Assembly: GCF_000018025.1 (NCBI RefSeq)
Contig: NC_009831.1
Coordinates: forward strand, 3,038,001 to 3,102,000
Length of the DNA: 64,000 nt
From: Shewanella sediminis HAW-EB3
Lineage (GTDB): Bacteria > Pseudomonadota > Gammaproteobacteria > Enterobacterales > Shewanellaceae
Direction: 5' to 3'
The notes below the pieces were generated by a model. The model saw only the letters and a list, made by a program, of their open reading frames with translations. It was not told where the DNA came from and ran no database searches. Positions within the stretch are counted from its first letter, which is position 1. Each line of letters opens with the position of its first letter. Positions 1 through 8,504 of the stretch are shown one piece after another. A program made the position numbers and the translations under genes.

Positions 1-396
1 CAGAATGCGCTTAAAGTTGCCAACTGGTTAGCCACTCGTCCCGAGGTCGATCATATAAGGCATCCGGCATTCGACACCTGTCCCGGCCATCAGTTTTTTA
101 AACGCGATTTCAGCGCCTCGAATGGCCTGTTCTCCTTTGTGCTCAAAGAGGGCGACCTGAACTCAGTCACTGCACTGGTCGAAAATATGCACCACTTCAA
201 GATGGGCTTCTCCTGGGGTGGATTTGAGAGCCTGATCTTAGGGGTATTTGGCATCGATAAGTTAAGAACCGCCACCAAATGGGATAGCAGTAAACCTCTG
301 ATACGTCTGCATATCGGGCTGGAAAACCCCGACGATCTTATTGCCGATCTGGAAGCAGGATTCGAGCGGTTCAATGCCGCTCTCAATAAGCGATAG
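1..396 (+). CDS. metC: Cystathionine beta-lyase, C-terminal part (partial)
   Basis: The frame is open from the first base of the window, so the gene starts upstream. The visible ~131 residues match the C-terminal domain of Cys/Met-metabolism PLP enzymes, with the segment FSWGGFESL and the near-terminal RLHIGLENPDDLIADLE typical of cystathionine beta-lyase. The enzyme cleaves cystathionine to homocysteine, pyruvate and ammonia in methionine synthesis, in the cytoplasm. The PLP-binding lysine lies outside the window. A Rho-independent terminator follows about 45 bp after the stop. Cystathionine gamma-synthase or gamma-lyase is a less likely alternative because the SWGGFESL/IRLHIGLE combination is more typical of MetC. 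Confidence 0.85.
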   Translation, partial: QNALKVANWLATRPEVDHIRHPAFDTCPGHQFFKRDFSASNGLFSFVLKEGDLNSVTALVENMHHFKMGFSWGGFESLILGVFGIDKLRTATKWDSSKPLIRLHIGLENPDDLIADLEAGFERFNAALNKR

Positions 397-441
397 ACAT
401 GAGACGATAGGCATTGAGTGCCTTTAAAAAAGTTCTGTATC

Positions 442-470
442 AAAAAACCGCCTGACAGGCGTTTTTTTTA
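442..470 (+). terminator. Rho-independent terminator after metC
   Basis: A short GC stem (CGCCT/AGGCG) is preceded by an A-run and followed by eight T residues. It ends the metC transcript. The A-run could also make it work for the convergent S51 peptidase gene. Confidence 0.75.
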
Positions 471-510
471 CGAATGAAATTTAGGTGACAGTGATACTTG
501 AATCTGGAAG

Positions 511-1206
511 TTAACTATTTGGCCGATAAATAACGGGCTGACCAAATTCAATTATCTTGTCATCTATCACCGCAATACCCGCGTCATCGGGACAAAGATA
601 GTACTCATTCACAAGGTTTCTCAAAGCCACAGTCCAGGGCATGGTATTGGGCCGCACCGCATCCGAATGCTCATCCATAAGCTGATTGAGCAACATGGAA
701 GCATCCTTTATGTCACCGTCTACATGGGGCACAAATTGAAATGGTACCAGCGACAAGGAGGAAAGATCCTGCAGGTCCACATCATTAGTGTCACCGCAAA
801 GCCGGGCACTCTCGATAGAGGGCGTCATTATCATAGCACCTGCACTGACCCCTATAATTGCCCCCCCATCGTTAAGGTAGGCTTGCAGCGATGTGAGCAG
901 GTCTCTCTTTTTTAACCACTTAAGAAACCTGAAGGTATCACCACCGGATAGATGAATCGCATCGAAACCGAACATAGACGCGACAGCACTTTCATCGAAG
1001 TCCGACTCAAGTTCAACATGATTAGACAGATCCGCTCCTAACTCACGGTAGATAGCCTGTGTTGCCCGGTAATAGATCCGATCCGGGTCCGGCTGAGAGG
1101 CAATATAGGCGACACGCGTCATATCCGAGCTGAGTGCATTCAGAACACACCGAATCGTGGCCATTCCATTAACACTGCTATGATCGCTCACCAAAGCTAG
1201 TTTCAT
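511..1206 (-). CDS. Peptidase S51 family protein (dipeptidase E-like)
   Basis: The protein has a class I glutamine-amidotransferase-like fold with a nucleophile elbow GVSAGAMIMT, in which Ser is the expected S51 nucleophile, and an upstream HLSGGDTFRFL segment that matches the family's GG(N/D)T motif. Family members are cytoplasmic Ser peptidases that cleave Asp-X dipeptides or process cyanophycin peptides; the substrate here is unknown. An in-frame TTG nine codons upstream (1233) is possible, but the ATG at 1206 has a GGAAAA Shine-Dalgarno sequence 8 bp away and is the natural MKLALVSD start. The gene stands alone, convergent with metC. Confidence 0.8.
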   Translation of the reverse strand: MKLALVSDHSSVNGMATIRCVLNALSSDMTRVAYIASQPDPDRIYYRATQAIYRELGADLSNHVELESDFDESAVASMFGFDAIHLSGGDTFRFLKWLKKRDLLTSLQAYLNDGGAIIGVSAGAMIMTPSIESARLCGDTNDVDLQDLSSLSLVPFQFVPHVDGDIKDASMLLNQLMDEHSDAVRPNTMPWTVALRNLVNEYYLCPDDAGIAVIDDKIIEFGQPVIYRPNS

Positions 1207-1533
1207 ATCATTTTTTCCATAAAAACAACTCAATACAGACTAACGATGAAAGCAGCTGACAGCAATAATTAACTCACACGGCTCAGCCGTTACGGCGATT
1301 ATCCTGACTGCTAAAAAGGAAATAACAACCAAATAACTTCAATCGCGTACCATTTTCAAAGCCTGCTATGCCTTGTAGAGAGAACGGTAATGGACAAAAA
1401 TACGTCATACAAACGTCATCGATGATTAAGCTGTATTTTATCCACACCGTTTATTGTTATAATTATGATCTATTTGTTTATAGGGGTGTCTGCATCTTAA
1501 AGGCAGTTTCACCATATTGGAGCCACGCTATCC

Positions 1534-2691
1534 ATGTTTCGTTCGCCTGTTCCCCTCATCACTCTCACCCTCTTTAGCCTGCTATTCTCCGCGTCCGGTG
1601 AGGCTAAATCCCAATATCAGGGGATAAGTGATGACTTTAAAACTCTGTTTCATTCTAAGTTGAAAAAAAATAAAGTGCCCGGTGGCGCCTTCGTCATTAT
1701 TGAAGACGATGCCATTTTAAAGTTAAGCACCTACGGCAAGAGAGAGAAAGGAGGCAAACTCAACGTCAACTCCAACACCGTCTTTCGACTGGCGTCGGTA
1801 TCTAAAACCTTTGCCGGTTCTCTGGCCACTATGCTGGTACACGAAAATCGATTTAGCTGGGACGATCCGTTAACTCAATATATGCCCGACTTCAGCCTGG
1901 CCGATCCCGTCGCCTCGAGACAGATCAACTTAGGCCACCTGATAGGCCAAAGTACCGGATTAATGCCGAACAGCTACGACAATATCCTCAACGCTAATCG
2001 TAAACTCGAAAAAATCATCCCAAAATTTTCCAAGTTAGAACCTATGTGCTCTCCTGGTAAATGTTACAGCTATCAGAACATCGCCTTCTCATTTATCCAA
2101 CCAGTCATCGAACAACAAACCGGGAGTGAGTACGCCGATTTAGTGACAGAGCGGATATTTACCCCCCTTAAGATGACCTCTGCCTCTGTCGGCATGGACA
2201 AGTTTCTCGCCACCGATAACCGTGCGAAGCCACATGTTAAGACCCGCTCCGGGTTTAGAAAGGTCAAAGTTAAACCTAACTACTATCAGGTGGAACCCGC
2301 CGCAGGGGTTAACGCCAGTATTCTCGACATCTCTAAATGGTTAATCGCAAACTTGGGCAATAACCCTGACGTTCTCAGCCCAAGACTATTAGCGGAGATA
2401 AAAACCCCCGGAGTTCGCACCAGCAAAGAGTTAAGACGTCGCGCCTGGAAGAACTATCTCAATAACGCCCACTACGGTAAAGGTTGGCGGGTATATGATT
2501 TTGAGGGAGAGGAGCTCGTTTATCACGCCGGTTGGGTGGCAGGTTATGTGGCAGAAGTCGCCTACTCTCCTCGTCTGAAGATCGGTATGGCCATGCTACT
2601 CAACGGTGAATCCCGGGTTATCGGCGAGTTAGGTGCCAGTTTCTGGCATAGCGTGATGAAACAGCAAGCCACATTGACTGCTAAGAAATAA
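1534..2691 (+). CDS. Secreted serine hydrolase, beta-lactamase/PBP-like (class C fold)
   Basis: The 385-residue protein has an N-terminal signal peptide (hydrophobic to about residue 20, then SGEAKS). It carries the three active-site motifs of the beta-lactamase-related family: SxxK as SVSK in LASVSKTFAG, YxN as YQN in CYSYQNIAF, and HxG as HAG in YHAGWVAGY. This family includes AmpC beta-lactamases, low-molecular-weight PBPs, DD-peptidases and esterases. The sequence alone does not decide among them, and no resistance role is claimed. It probably acts in the periplasm. ATG 1534 follows a weak GGAG (1519-1522). The gene is monocistronic, with the AT-rich accessory block downstream. Confidence 0.8.
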   Translation: MFRSPVPLITLTLFSLLFSASGEAKSQYQGISDDFKTLFHSKLKKNKVPGGAFVIIEDDAILKLSTYGKREKGGKLNVNSNTVFRLASVSKTFAGSLATMLVHENRFSWDDPLTQYMPDFSLADPVASRQINLGHLIGQSTGLMPNSYDNILNANRKLEKIIPKFSKLEPMCSPGKCYSYQNIAFSFIQPVIEQQTGSEYADLVTERIFTPLKMTSASVGMDKFLATDNRAKPHVKTRSGFRKVKVKPNYYQVEPAAGVNASILDISKWLIANLGNNPDVLSPRLLAEIKTPGVRTSKELRRRAWKNYLNNAHYGKGWRVYDFEGEELVYHAGWVAGYVAEVAYSPRLKIGMAMLLNGESRVIGELGASFWHSVMKQQATLTAKK

Positions 2692-3374
2692 CATCCATAC
2701 CAGTGTCCCAAAGTTAGCTGGCCTTCGAATGAAGGCTGATTACATTTTCTATGTGGGTTGTTGATATTGGGTAGTTTGCTTGATGGTCATACCCTCAACG
2801 TTATCTATCACCTGCGGTGAGCTTATGTGCAAGTAATCTCTCGGTACGCTGTAAACCCGTCCCTGGGCGCTCTGCGATTTCATCCCTGAAATCGAAGTCC
2901 TCGTGCTCACTTGCACCTGAGTATCAATCTCTTCGATTCGGCCTTTTTGCTAGGATGCGTAACTCATTTCTGCCCCAAAACGATTCAGTTAAAATACACA
3001 GCCTTTATAAACCATCAGAATTTGCGATAAGAAACCTAATTGATAAAAGCGTCAAATAGAGCGTACAGCCGTAGTGAATTTTAAGAATGGGTTACTAAAT
3101 CTAAGCAATAATTTCCAGCTACTTTGTTCAAAGCTGAAGTGATGAAACTTAATGGTTGTCCATTTATCATGGTTGCAAAAAACCAATCAAATTGATATCG
3201 TAACATACATTAAGCCATTGATTTATTGGTGATCTAGTGCTTAGGGTGTCAGAGTCCGTACTCGGTGAAATGTTTTTTTGCTGGGTGGTTCGATAAACCT
3301 CGTTACAAAGGCCGCGAGTTTGTAAATTTGGAAACGATAAGTGATTTATCACGATAAAAGCTAAAGGAGATAGT
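2692..3374. other. Intergenic region with a palindromic element and a cassette promoter palindrome
   Basis: This is 683 bp with no convincing gene. It holds the 90-bp palindromic element described separately (2827-2916) and then AT-rich sequence. A perfect inverted repeat GTGATTTATCAC (3341-3352) sits about 11 bp before the Shine-Dalgarno sequence of the downstream ATPase gene, where an operator would be expected. The rest has no recognisable structure. Confidence 0.6.
2827..2916 (+). repeat. 90-bp palindromic dispersed element, copy 1
   Basis: The element is bounded by terminal inverted repeats GTGCAAGT (2827-2834) and ACTTGCAC (2909-2916). The core contains ACGCTGTAAAC, CGCTCTGCGA and TCATCCCTGA. 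It aligns without gaps to the reverse complement of 5722-5811. Both copies are 90 bp, share most core positions, and have different end sequences that nevertheless remain complementary within each copy. This points to a structured, compensating element rather than chance similarity. Confidence 0.75.
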
Positions 3375-4580
3375 GTGGCATCATCAAGTATCCAAAAGGT
3401 TCAAAAGCAACGCTGGGCTAGAAAAGTATTTTCTCGCTTCGTTAATAGCAATAACCGTCGAGTAAGAACTAGAAAAAAATCTTTTGCGACTCTTCGAAGG
3501 AAGGCATCAGCATGTAGTAGCCCAAACTGTGCCAAATCCAAAACTGAGAAATTTAAGCTAACAGTTAATACCTTGAGTGTGGCACCATTCCATCCTGAAG
3601 ATAGAACAAAATTGCTAAAATTCTTTGAGGATGTTAGCTCTTTTTTACAAGAATCTAATAAGAAGAGTAACTTTCATGGGGTTGTGCTATTAAACCTTGA
3701 GAAAGTAGTAAAAGTAGACCCTAGCGGGTGTGCTTTCTTGTTCTCCTACATCGAAATGTTTCAAGAGCTATATCCAAGAGTTAACTTTAAGATTAAGTAT
3801 CCAAATCGAATTAAGCCTCATGCTGGTAGCTCAGTTGAGACAATCCAGCCTAATCATGTATTTAATCACTTAGAACTTTATAAACAATTAGGTAGCCCCA
3901 AAGCCCCCCTTTGTCATACACTTCCGCCTCCTAAACTTAAGATTTGGGAAACAAAGTCTTTTGCCAATAGCGACTCCTCATTAGTTGGGCAAATACTAGA
4001 AAATGTCTGTCACCAAGTCCCCAATGTCTCTAATGATCAGATAGCAAAAATATACAAGATACTGATAGAAGCCGTGAATAACTGCCCAGAGCACGCATAC
4101 GATAAATCGTTCATGAATGAAAAAGGTTTACAGTATAAGAAAACTCGATGCTTATTTGCTATCATAGAAGGGCAGCTTGTTGTTGTTGTTGTTGCAGACC
4201 TTGGCGTGGGTATTCGCTATACTTTAGAACATGGAAAGGCAAAAGATTCGTGGGAGATTTTCAAACGATTCAATAGGTTAGTTCGGGGGAATAAGAGTTT
4301 CTCATCTAGAGATAGTGAATGTTTGAAAGGTATGATTAACATTAAAAATGTTCGTGAAAGAAGCTCCAGACACAAAGATTTTGATAATAGAGGTTATGGT
4401 GGTGTTGACCTACAGAATGCCATTAAAGGGCTAGAAGGCAGGCTTTTGATTATGTCGGGGAAAGGTTCTCTAATGTTAGACGCATCAAACCCCGACTCTA
4501 TGGATGTAGATCCTAAAGATTTTGATACGGGATTGGATGGAACGCTAATTTCCATGTCTATTCCATTAACAGTTAAATAA
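3375..4580 (+). CDS. GHKL (HATPase_c) ATPase with STAS-like N-terminal region
   Basis: The 401-residue protein has three parts. Residues 1-60 are very basic and Lys/Arg-rich. Residues about 60-150 resemble a STAS fold (VVLLNLEKVVKVDPSGCAFLF). Residues about 195-400 are a GHKL ATP-binding domain with an N box (IEAVNN, E232/N236), G1 box (DLGVGI, D275), G2 box (GYGGVDL, 340-346) and a final GT (389-390). No histidine-kinase phosphoacceptor domain is visible. This suggests an anti-sigma-factor-like or structural ATPase in a partner-switching scheme, which is an inference. GTG 3375 has the strong Shine-Dalgarno AAAGGAGA. The stop overlaps the next start as TAATG. AT-rich composition and codon use differ from the flanking core genes, which suggests horizontal acquisition. 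Confidence 0.7.
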   Translation: MASSSIQKVQKQRWARKVFSRFVNSNNRRVRTRKKSFATLRRKASACSSPNCAKSKTEKFKLTVNTLSVAPFHPEDRTKLLKFFEDVSSFLQESNKKSNFHGVVLLNLEKVVKVDPSGCAFLFSYIEMFQELYPRVNFKIKYPNRIKPHAGSSVETIQPNHVFNHLELYKQLGSPKAPLCHTLPPPKLKIWETKSFANSDSSLVGQILENVCHQVPNVSNDQIAKIYKILIEAVNNCPEHAYDKSFMNEKGLQYKKTRCLFAIIEGQLVVVVVADLGVGIRYTLEHGKAKDSWEIFKRFNRLVRGNKSFSSRDSECLKGMINIKNVRERSSRHKDFDNRGYGGVDLQNAIKGLEGRLLIMSGKGSLMLDASNPDSMDVDPKDFDTGLDGTLISMSIPLTVK

Positions 4581-4975
4581 TGAGTAATCACATGTTCGAT
4601 TTAAAAGTTACTGATTTTACGAAATACCCCGGCCCAAGGTACAAAGTTCTTGGACCAAACAGCGGGGAAGAGTTTCGAGAACAATATTTGATCGATGCCC
4701 TTAAAAGTAACTCTGAAGTTTCAGTTAACTTAGATGGAGTTCTTGGCTACGGTTCGTCATTCTTGGAAGAGATTTTTGGCGGTATTGTTCGTGCTATGCC
4801 TACTCACCCAGCATCTATGCATCCAAGTGGCGACAAGATCATTAAGTACGATTTTATTACGTTGGATATGATTAATTTTATTAAAAATAATTTAGTGTCT
4901 AACGATGACCCGTCAGTTATTAAAGAAATAAATAGCTATATCACTCGTCAGATTAAAGAGCTAGGGGGCAATTAG
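4580..4975 (+). CDS. STAS-like DUF4325 protein
   Basis: The 131-residue protein contains the signature VSVNLDGVLGYGSSFLEEIFGGIVRA (about residues 46-71, quoted here only as a landmark of the DUF4325 STAS-like family). Members are often encoded next to HATPase proteins and are predicted to act like anti-anti-sigma factors; no function is established. Translation is coupled to the upstream ATPase by a one-base TAATG overlap. The next gene begins one base after the stop, so all three form one operon. Confidence 0.65.
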   Translation: MSNHMFDLKVTDFTKYPGPRYKVLGPNSGEEFREQYLIDALKSNSEVSVNLDGVLGYGSSFLEEIFGGIVRAMPTHPASMHPSGDKIIKYDFITLDMINFIKNNLVSNDDPSVIKEINSYITRQIKELGGN

Positions 4976-4976
4976 A

Positions 4977-5522
4977 ATGACTTGGTGGATAGCTTTCATA
5001 ATTGCTGTTTTAGGTTGGTACTTTACTGCTACCCAAAATGCGAGGAACAGCACCCGCTCATTGATAAACCAAGAGATAAAAGAAGCAAGAGCAAAGTTGC
5101 ATGAGCTAATAGTGTCTTGTTCAAGTGATAGTTGCCAACTTCCGCTAAAATCAAATGGTAAATACTTCGTGAAGATGCAAACATATATCGTTTCTATTCA
5201 AGAACTTGATAAGTTGTATGCTTCTTATCACTTACCTTATTTCAAACATATTAGAGTTATAAGTGCTTGCGTATCGATATTGACTAAGCTTTCAAGACTC
5301 GAACCTTTTAAAAAGACAAAAGAGTTTATACAACGCTGGTGCTTACCTCAATCACATGGTGCAGCCTTAAACCATTATTCGAACTTTGAACTAACAGATC
5401 ATACTTCTACGATTCGTCAGTCTTTAACTAGTGACGTGGAAGATGTGAACGAAGAGCAGCGCCTTGCAATGTTGAATCTGGAATACAAAAGCCTTTGCCT
5501 GTCATATCAGTTTGTTAGTTAG
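4977..5522 (+). CDS. Membrane-anchored protein of unknown function (cassette gene 3)
   Basis: This is a 181-residue protein that I do not recognise. The first ~17 residues are a single hydrophobic segment (WWIAFIIAVLGWYFTA), followed by a soluble, mixed-charge, mostly helical region with several cysteines (including CSSDSC). The topology suggests an N-terminal anchor with a cytoplasmic body, because positive residues follow the segment. The Shine-Dalgarno CTAGGGGG overlaps the end of the DUF4325 gene. The fixed spacing implies it is the effector or membrane partner of the ATPase and STAS-like proteins, which is an inference from context only. Confidence 0.6.
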   Translation: MTWWIAFIIAVLGWYFTATQNARNSTRSLINQEIKEARAKLHELIVSCSSDSCQLPLKSNGKYFVKMQTYIVSIQELDKLYASYHLPYFKHIRVISACVSILTKLSRLEPFKKTKEFIQRWCLPQSHGAALNHYSNFELTDHTSTIRQSLTSDVEDVNEEQRLAMLNLEYKSLCLSYQFVS

Positions 5523-6077
5523 TTAGTTAGGATTAATGAGCCTAGTTAAAAAGCAGATATGTGGGGGTCAGTGTAAACTTTATTTGATTACCATACATTT
5601 CCTAATCTCACGACTCACCTTTAGAGCCTTAGCTCTAGCTCATTTATGTCCAGAAATGAGCTAGCTTGAGAATTCCTCGAAACCAAATTCGAAGAGATAC
5701 CTTTCTCGAAACCAGAGTCAGGTGTAAACGCGGCTGTGACCTTCGGCATCAGGGATGATGTCGCAGAGCGTATAGGGACATATTCACAGCGTGTCACTGA
5801 AGTGTTTACACATAAGGCATGCTGCAAGCAATTAACTCCAACAAAACTATGCCATTCCATAAGCCAAACAAATACCGACACCGTCAGATGAATCATCCAA
5901 AAGATATTTGAAACTTGTTATCCGACAAGTAAACAAGTTTTTGTCCGGAGTTGAGTTGAAAAGTGCTCAAACTATTATTGTCCCCCGACAACTCAGCCCG
6001 ATTCGATAGACACACAAGAGGTGTAGCAGGTAGAATACGCGCCCGATAAAATGATCTGACCTGTGGACTGTTTCACT
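5523..6077. other. Intergenic region after the cassette
   Basis: This is 555 bp without a convincing gene. It holds a perfect 10-bp hairpin (TAGCTCATTT/AAATGAGCTA, 5636-5663), the second 90-bp palindromic element (5722-5811) and the leader of the U32 gene. A GGGGGTCAGTGTAAAC string near 5562 recalls ends of mobile-element debris, but no transposase remains. Confidence 0.5.
5722..5811 (-). repeat. 90-bp palindromic dispersed element, copy 2 (inverted)
   Basis: Terminal inverted repeats GTGTAAAC (5722-5729) and GTTTACAC (5804-5811) bound it. Read on the minus strand it aligns without gaps to copy 1, sharing ACGCTGT, GTCCCT, CGCTCTGCGA, TCATCCCTGA and CGAAG. Its orientation is opposite to copy 1, and the three-gene cassette lies between them. 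Confidence 0.75.
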
Positions 6078-8318
6078 ATGAAAAACCAATTTGAATTGCT
6101 GGCACCCGGTGGCGATATAGATTCGATAAAAGCCGCCATTGTGGCGGGCGCCGATGCTATCTATTGCGGTTTAGATCATTTCAACGCGAGAACCCGAGCG
6201 GCAAATATCTCATTCGATGACTTGAACGGTATCTTAAGGCTGGCTCATAAGAGCGACTGCCAAATATTCCTGACGCTGAATATCATCATCTTAGAGAGTG
6301 AGCTCCCGGCGTTAATCCGCCTGCTCAATGAACTGGTTAACACAGGTATCGACGGCGTCATAATTCAAGACTTAGGCCTGTTTTATATCCTCTCCAGGTA
6401 CTATAAAACCCTCGATGTACACGCATCAACTCAGGTGACGACACACAATGAGGGCCAGATATTATTTCTGAATAAGCTGGGTGCAGGCAGAACAAACCTT
6501 TCCCGCGAATTAAACATCGACGAGATTAAACAGCTAACAAAAGTCTCTCATCAGAACGATATGATGACAGAGGTGTTCGTTCACGGCTCTAACTGTATCG
6601 GCTTCTCCGGACTGTGCTATATCAGCTCAGCCCATGGCGGTAACTCAGGCAACCGGGGACGCTGCAGTCAGCCATGCAGGGACCAGTACCAAACGACTCG
6701 AGCAGGTAAAGATTTCCCCCTGAATCTCAAAGACAACTCCGCATTCTCAGATATTGCCGCGCTCGGTGACGCCGGTGTCGACTCGTTGAAGATCGAAGGC
6801 CGTATTAAGAAATTTGACTACGTCTATACCGTAGTCAGCAGCTGGAGAGAACAGATACAGCGCTATTGCCAGCATAAGAGCATAAAGAGTGACAATGAAG
6901 ATCTCTATAAGGTTTTCAACCGAGACTTTACCAACGCCTACCTTAAGGGTGATATTAATAAAAATATGTTTATTGATAATCCAAGAGGCAACTCGGTTCA
7001 ACATTTTACCGCCATCAAAGGTTATAACACTGAGGTAGAGATCCAGTCGGTTAAGCAATCCCTCTATGACGAAAAAACAGTCCTAATTCAAACCGTCGAA
7101 GAGAAGATAAAAGAGTTAAACATTGGAAAAACGCCGCTGACAATCAGAGTTTCCGGTAAATTAAACACGCCCTTAACCGTGTCGGTGGAGACACCGGATA
7201 AGGAGTTTACAGTTCACTCAGACACAAATCTGTTCAAAGCCGGGAAATACACCCTCGATAACGCCTGTATCAAGCAAAGATTCAAGAGCCTGAACAACGC
7301 GAAACATGAGATAGCTGAGCTTAATACCGAACAGCTCAATGCAGACCTGCTAATCTCGTTTAAAGAGCTAACCGTTTTAAAGCATCGGATCGAGTATCTG
7401 CTCAATGATGAGAAAGCCCTCATCGAGCCGATAACACTGACCAAACTGCCGAAACAGCGACACTCTGCCAAAGCGAGTCTGTCGGCGCTGATCTCATCGA
7501 CTAAAGATTTAGATCTCTGTGATACCGGCAATGCAGAGATCTATTACCAGCTTCCGGACTGTATCGAGAGCCAATACAGCCAACTTATCGAACTGTTTTC
7601 TAACAATGCGCGTTTAATCCCCTGGTTCCCGTCGATTCTTATCGGTGAAGACTATCGGGCAGGTGTAAAGCTGTTAAAAACGATTAAGCCAAAGCTGATA
7701 GTGACCAACAACACAGGCATTGCTCAAGCCGCATTTGAAAACGGAATAGATTGGATTGCGGGGCCCTACCTTAACATCACCAACTCATATAGCCTGTTGG
7801 CGATGAAGGAGGAGTTTAACTGTTATGGGTCATTTATATCCAACGAAATTAACAGGAAACAGATAAAACACATTGCAGGCTGCAGTGACATGAAGCTGTA
7901 TTACAGCATCTATCACCCAATCTTGCTGTTAACCAGCAGACAGTGTTTATTTCATCAGACTACAGGTTGTCATAAAGAGTCTATGGATGCCGACTGCCTG
8001 ACCGAATGCAAGAAATCTGTCTCTATCATGAATTTAAAGGATACCGCTTTTGTCATCGATAAGCAGACGGGTGAGCACAACAACATGTATGGCAGTCAGC
8101 ACTTCCTAAATACTGAGATAGTGAGCGATATACCAGATATGTTCAGCAGCTTTTTTATCGATCTCAGAGGTATCAGAACCAATACCCGAGCCGGACGGGA
8201 TAAATCGACAATAGTACGTCTTTTTCAAATGCTGCTCGAAGGTCAGAGTGAGGCAGAAGCTGAGCTTCACCAACTGATTGGCCACACTATCGACACCCAA
8301 TATAAAAAGGGGCTGTAA
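6078..8318 (+). CDS. Peptidase U32 family protein (RlhA/YdcP-like)
   Basis: The 746-residue protein begins FELLAPGGDIDSIKAAI, typical of U32 proteins. It contains the family Cys region with C173, C180, C196 and C200 (FVHGSNCIGFSGLC, GNRGRCSQPCR), which in this family ligands an iron-sulfur cluster. A second cysteine group lies near residues 620-645 (RQCLFHQTTGC, DADCLTEC). Characterised relatives hydroxylate tRNA or 23S rRNA bases (TrhP, RlhA) rather than act as peptidases. The length and C-terminal extension are closest to RlhA, but the exact target is unproven. ATG 6078 is preferred over the in-frame GTG 6063 because it gives the conserved N-terminus. The stop codon lies in the first unit of an octamer repeat. 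Confidence 0.75.
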   Translation: MKNQFELLAPGGDIDSIKAAIVAGADAIYCGLDHFNARTRAANISFDDLNGILRLAHKSDCQIFLTLNIIILESELPALIRLLNELVNTGIDGVIIQDLGLFYILSRYYKTLDVHASTQVTTHNEGQILFLNKLGAGRTNLSRELNIDEIKQLTKVSHQNDMMTEVFVHGSNCIGFSGLCYISSAHGGNSGNRGRCSQPCRDQYQTTRAGKDFPLNLKDNSAFSDIAALGDAGVDSLKIEGRIKKFDYVYTVVSSWREQIQRYCQHKSIKSDNEDLYKVFNRDFTNAYLKGDINKNMFIDNPRGNSVQHFTAIKGYNTEVEIQSVKQSLYDEKTVLIQTVEEKIKELNIGKTPLTIRVSGKLNTPLTVSVETPDKEFTVHSDTNLFKAGKYTLDNACIKQRFKSLNNAKHEIAELNTEQLNADLLISFKELTVLKHRIEYLLNDEKALIEPITLTKLPKQRHSAKASLSALISSTKDLDLCDTGNAEIYYQLPDCIESQYSQLIELFSNNARLIPWFPSILIGEDYRAGVKLLKTIKPKLIVTNNTGIAQAAFENGIDWIAGPYLNITNSYSLLAMKEEFNCYGSFISNEINRKQIKHIAGCSDMKLYYSIYHPILLLTSRQCLFHQTTGCHKESMDADCLTECKKSVSIMNLKDTAFVIDKQTGEHNNMYGSQHFLNTEIVSDIPDMFSSFFIDLRGIRTNTRAGRDKSTIVRLFQMLLEGQSEAEAELHQLIGHTIDTQYKKGL

Positions 8319-8392
8319 GACTGTAAGACTGTAAGACTGTAAGACTGTAAGACTGTAAGACTGTAAGACTGTAAGACTGTAAGACTGTAAGA
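8313..8392 (+). repeat. Tandem octamer repeat, 10 x CTGTAAGA, containing the U32 stop codon
   Basis: Ten perfect direct copies of CTGTAAGA run from 8313 to 8392. The first copy encodes the last Leu and the TAA stop of the upstream gene, so changes in copy number would not alter the protein. It is a simple slippage-prone tract between the stop and a possible terminator. Confidence 0.95.
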
Positions 8393-8445
8393 TAAAACGG
8401 TTTCATGATTATGAAAGTATTGCACAAATGAGCCGTTTTATTTTG
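8393..8445 (+). terminator. Possible terminator after the U32 gene
   Basis: TAAAACGGTTTCAT and ATGAGCCGTTTTA are largely complementary arms separated by about 22 nt and followed by a T-rich run. The loop is long, so this is a moderate-confidence call. Confidence 0.5.
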
Positions 8446-8504
8446 TATCAGCCGCTGAATGATTTACTATCTCACGCCTGTTTTCCACGATATGAGGTTG
8501 AAAG

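Noticed and set aside
2817..3059. 80-residue open frame overlapping the palindromic element
   Set aside because: It overlaps the 90-bp element, has no Shine-Dalgarno sequence and shows Ser/Arg/Leu-rich random composition.
4177..4194. GTT trinucleotide run in the ATPase gene
   Set aside because: About five copies encoding Val in the strand before the G1 box; too short and in frame to be a phase-variation tract.
5621..5896. Minus-strand open frame of 91 residues after the cassette
   Set aside because: It spans the second palindromic element and lacks protein-like composition; judged non-coding.
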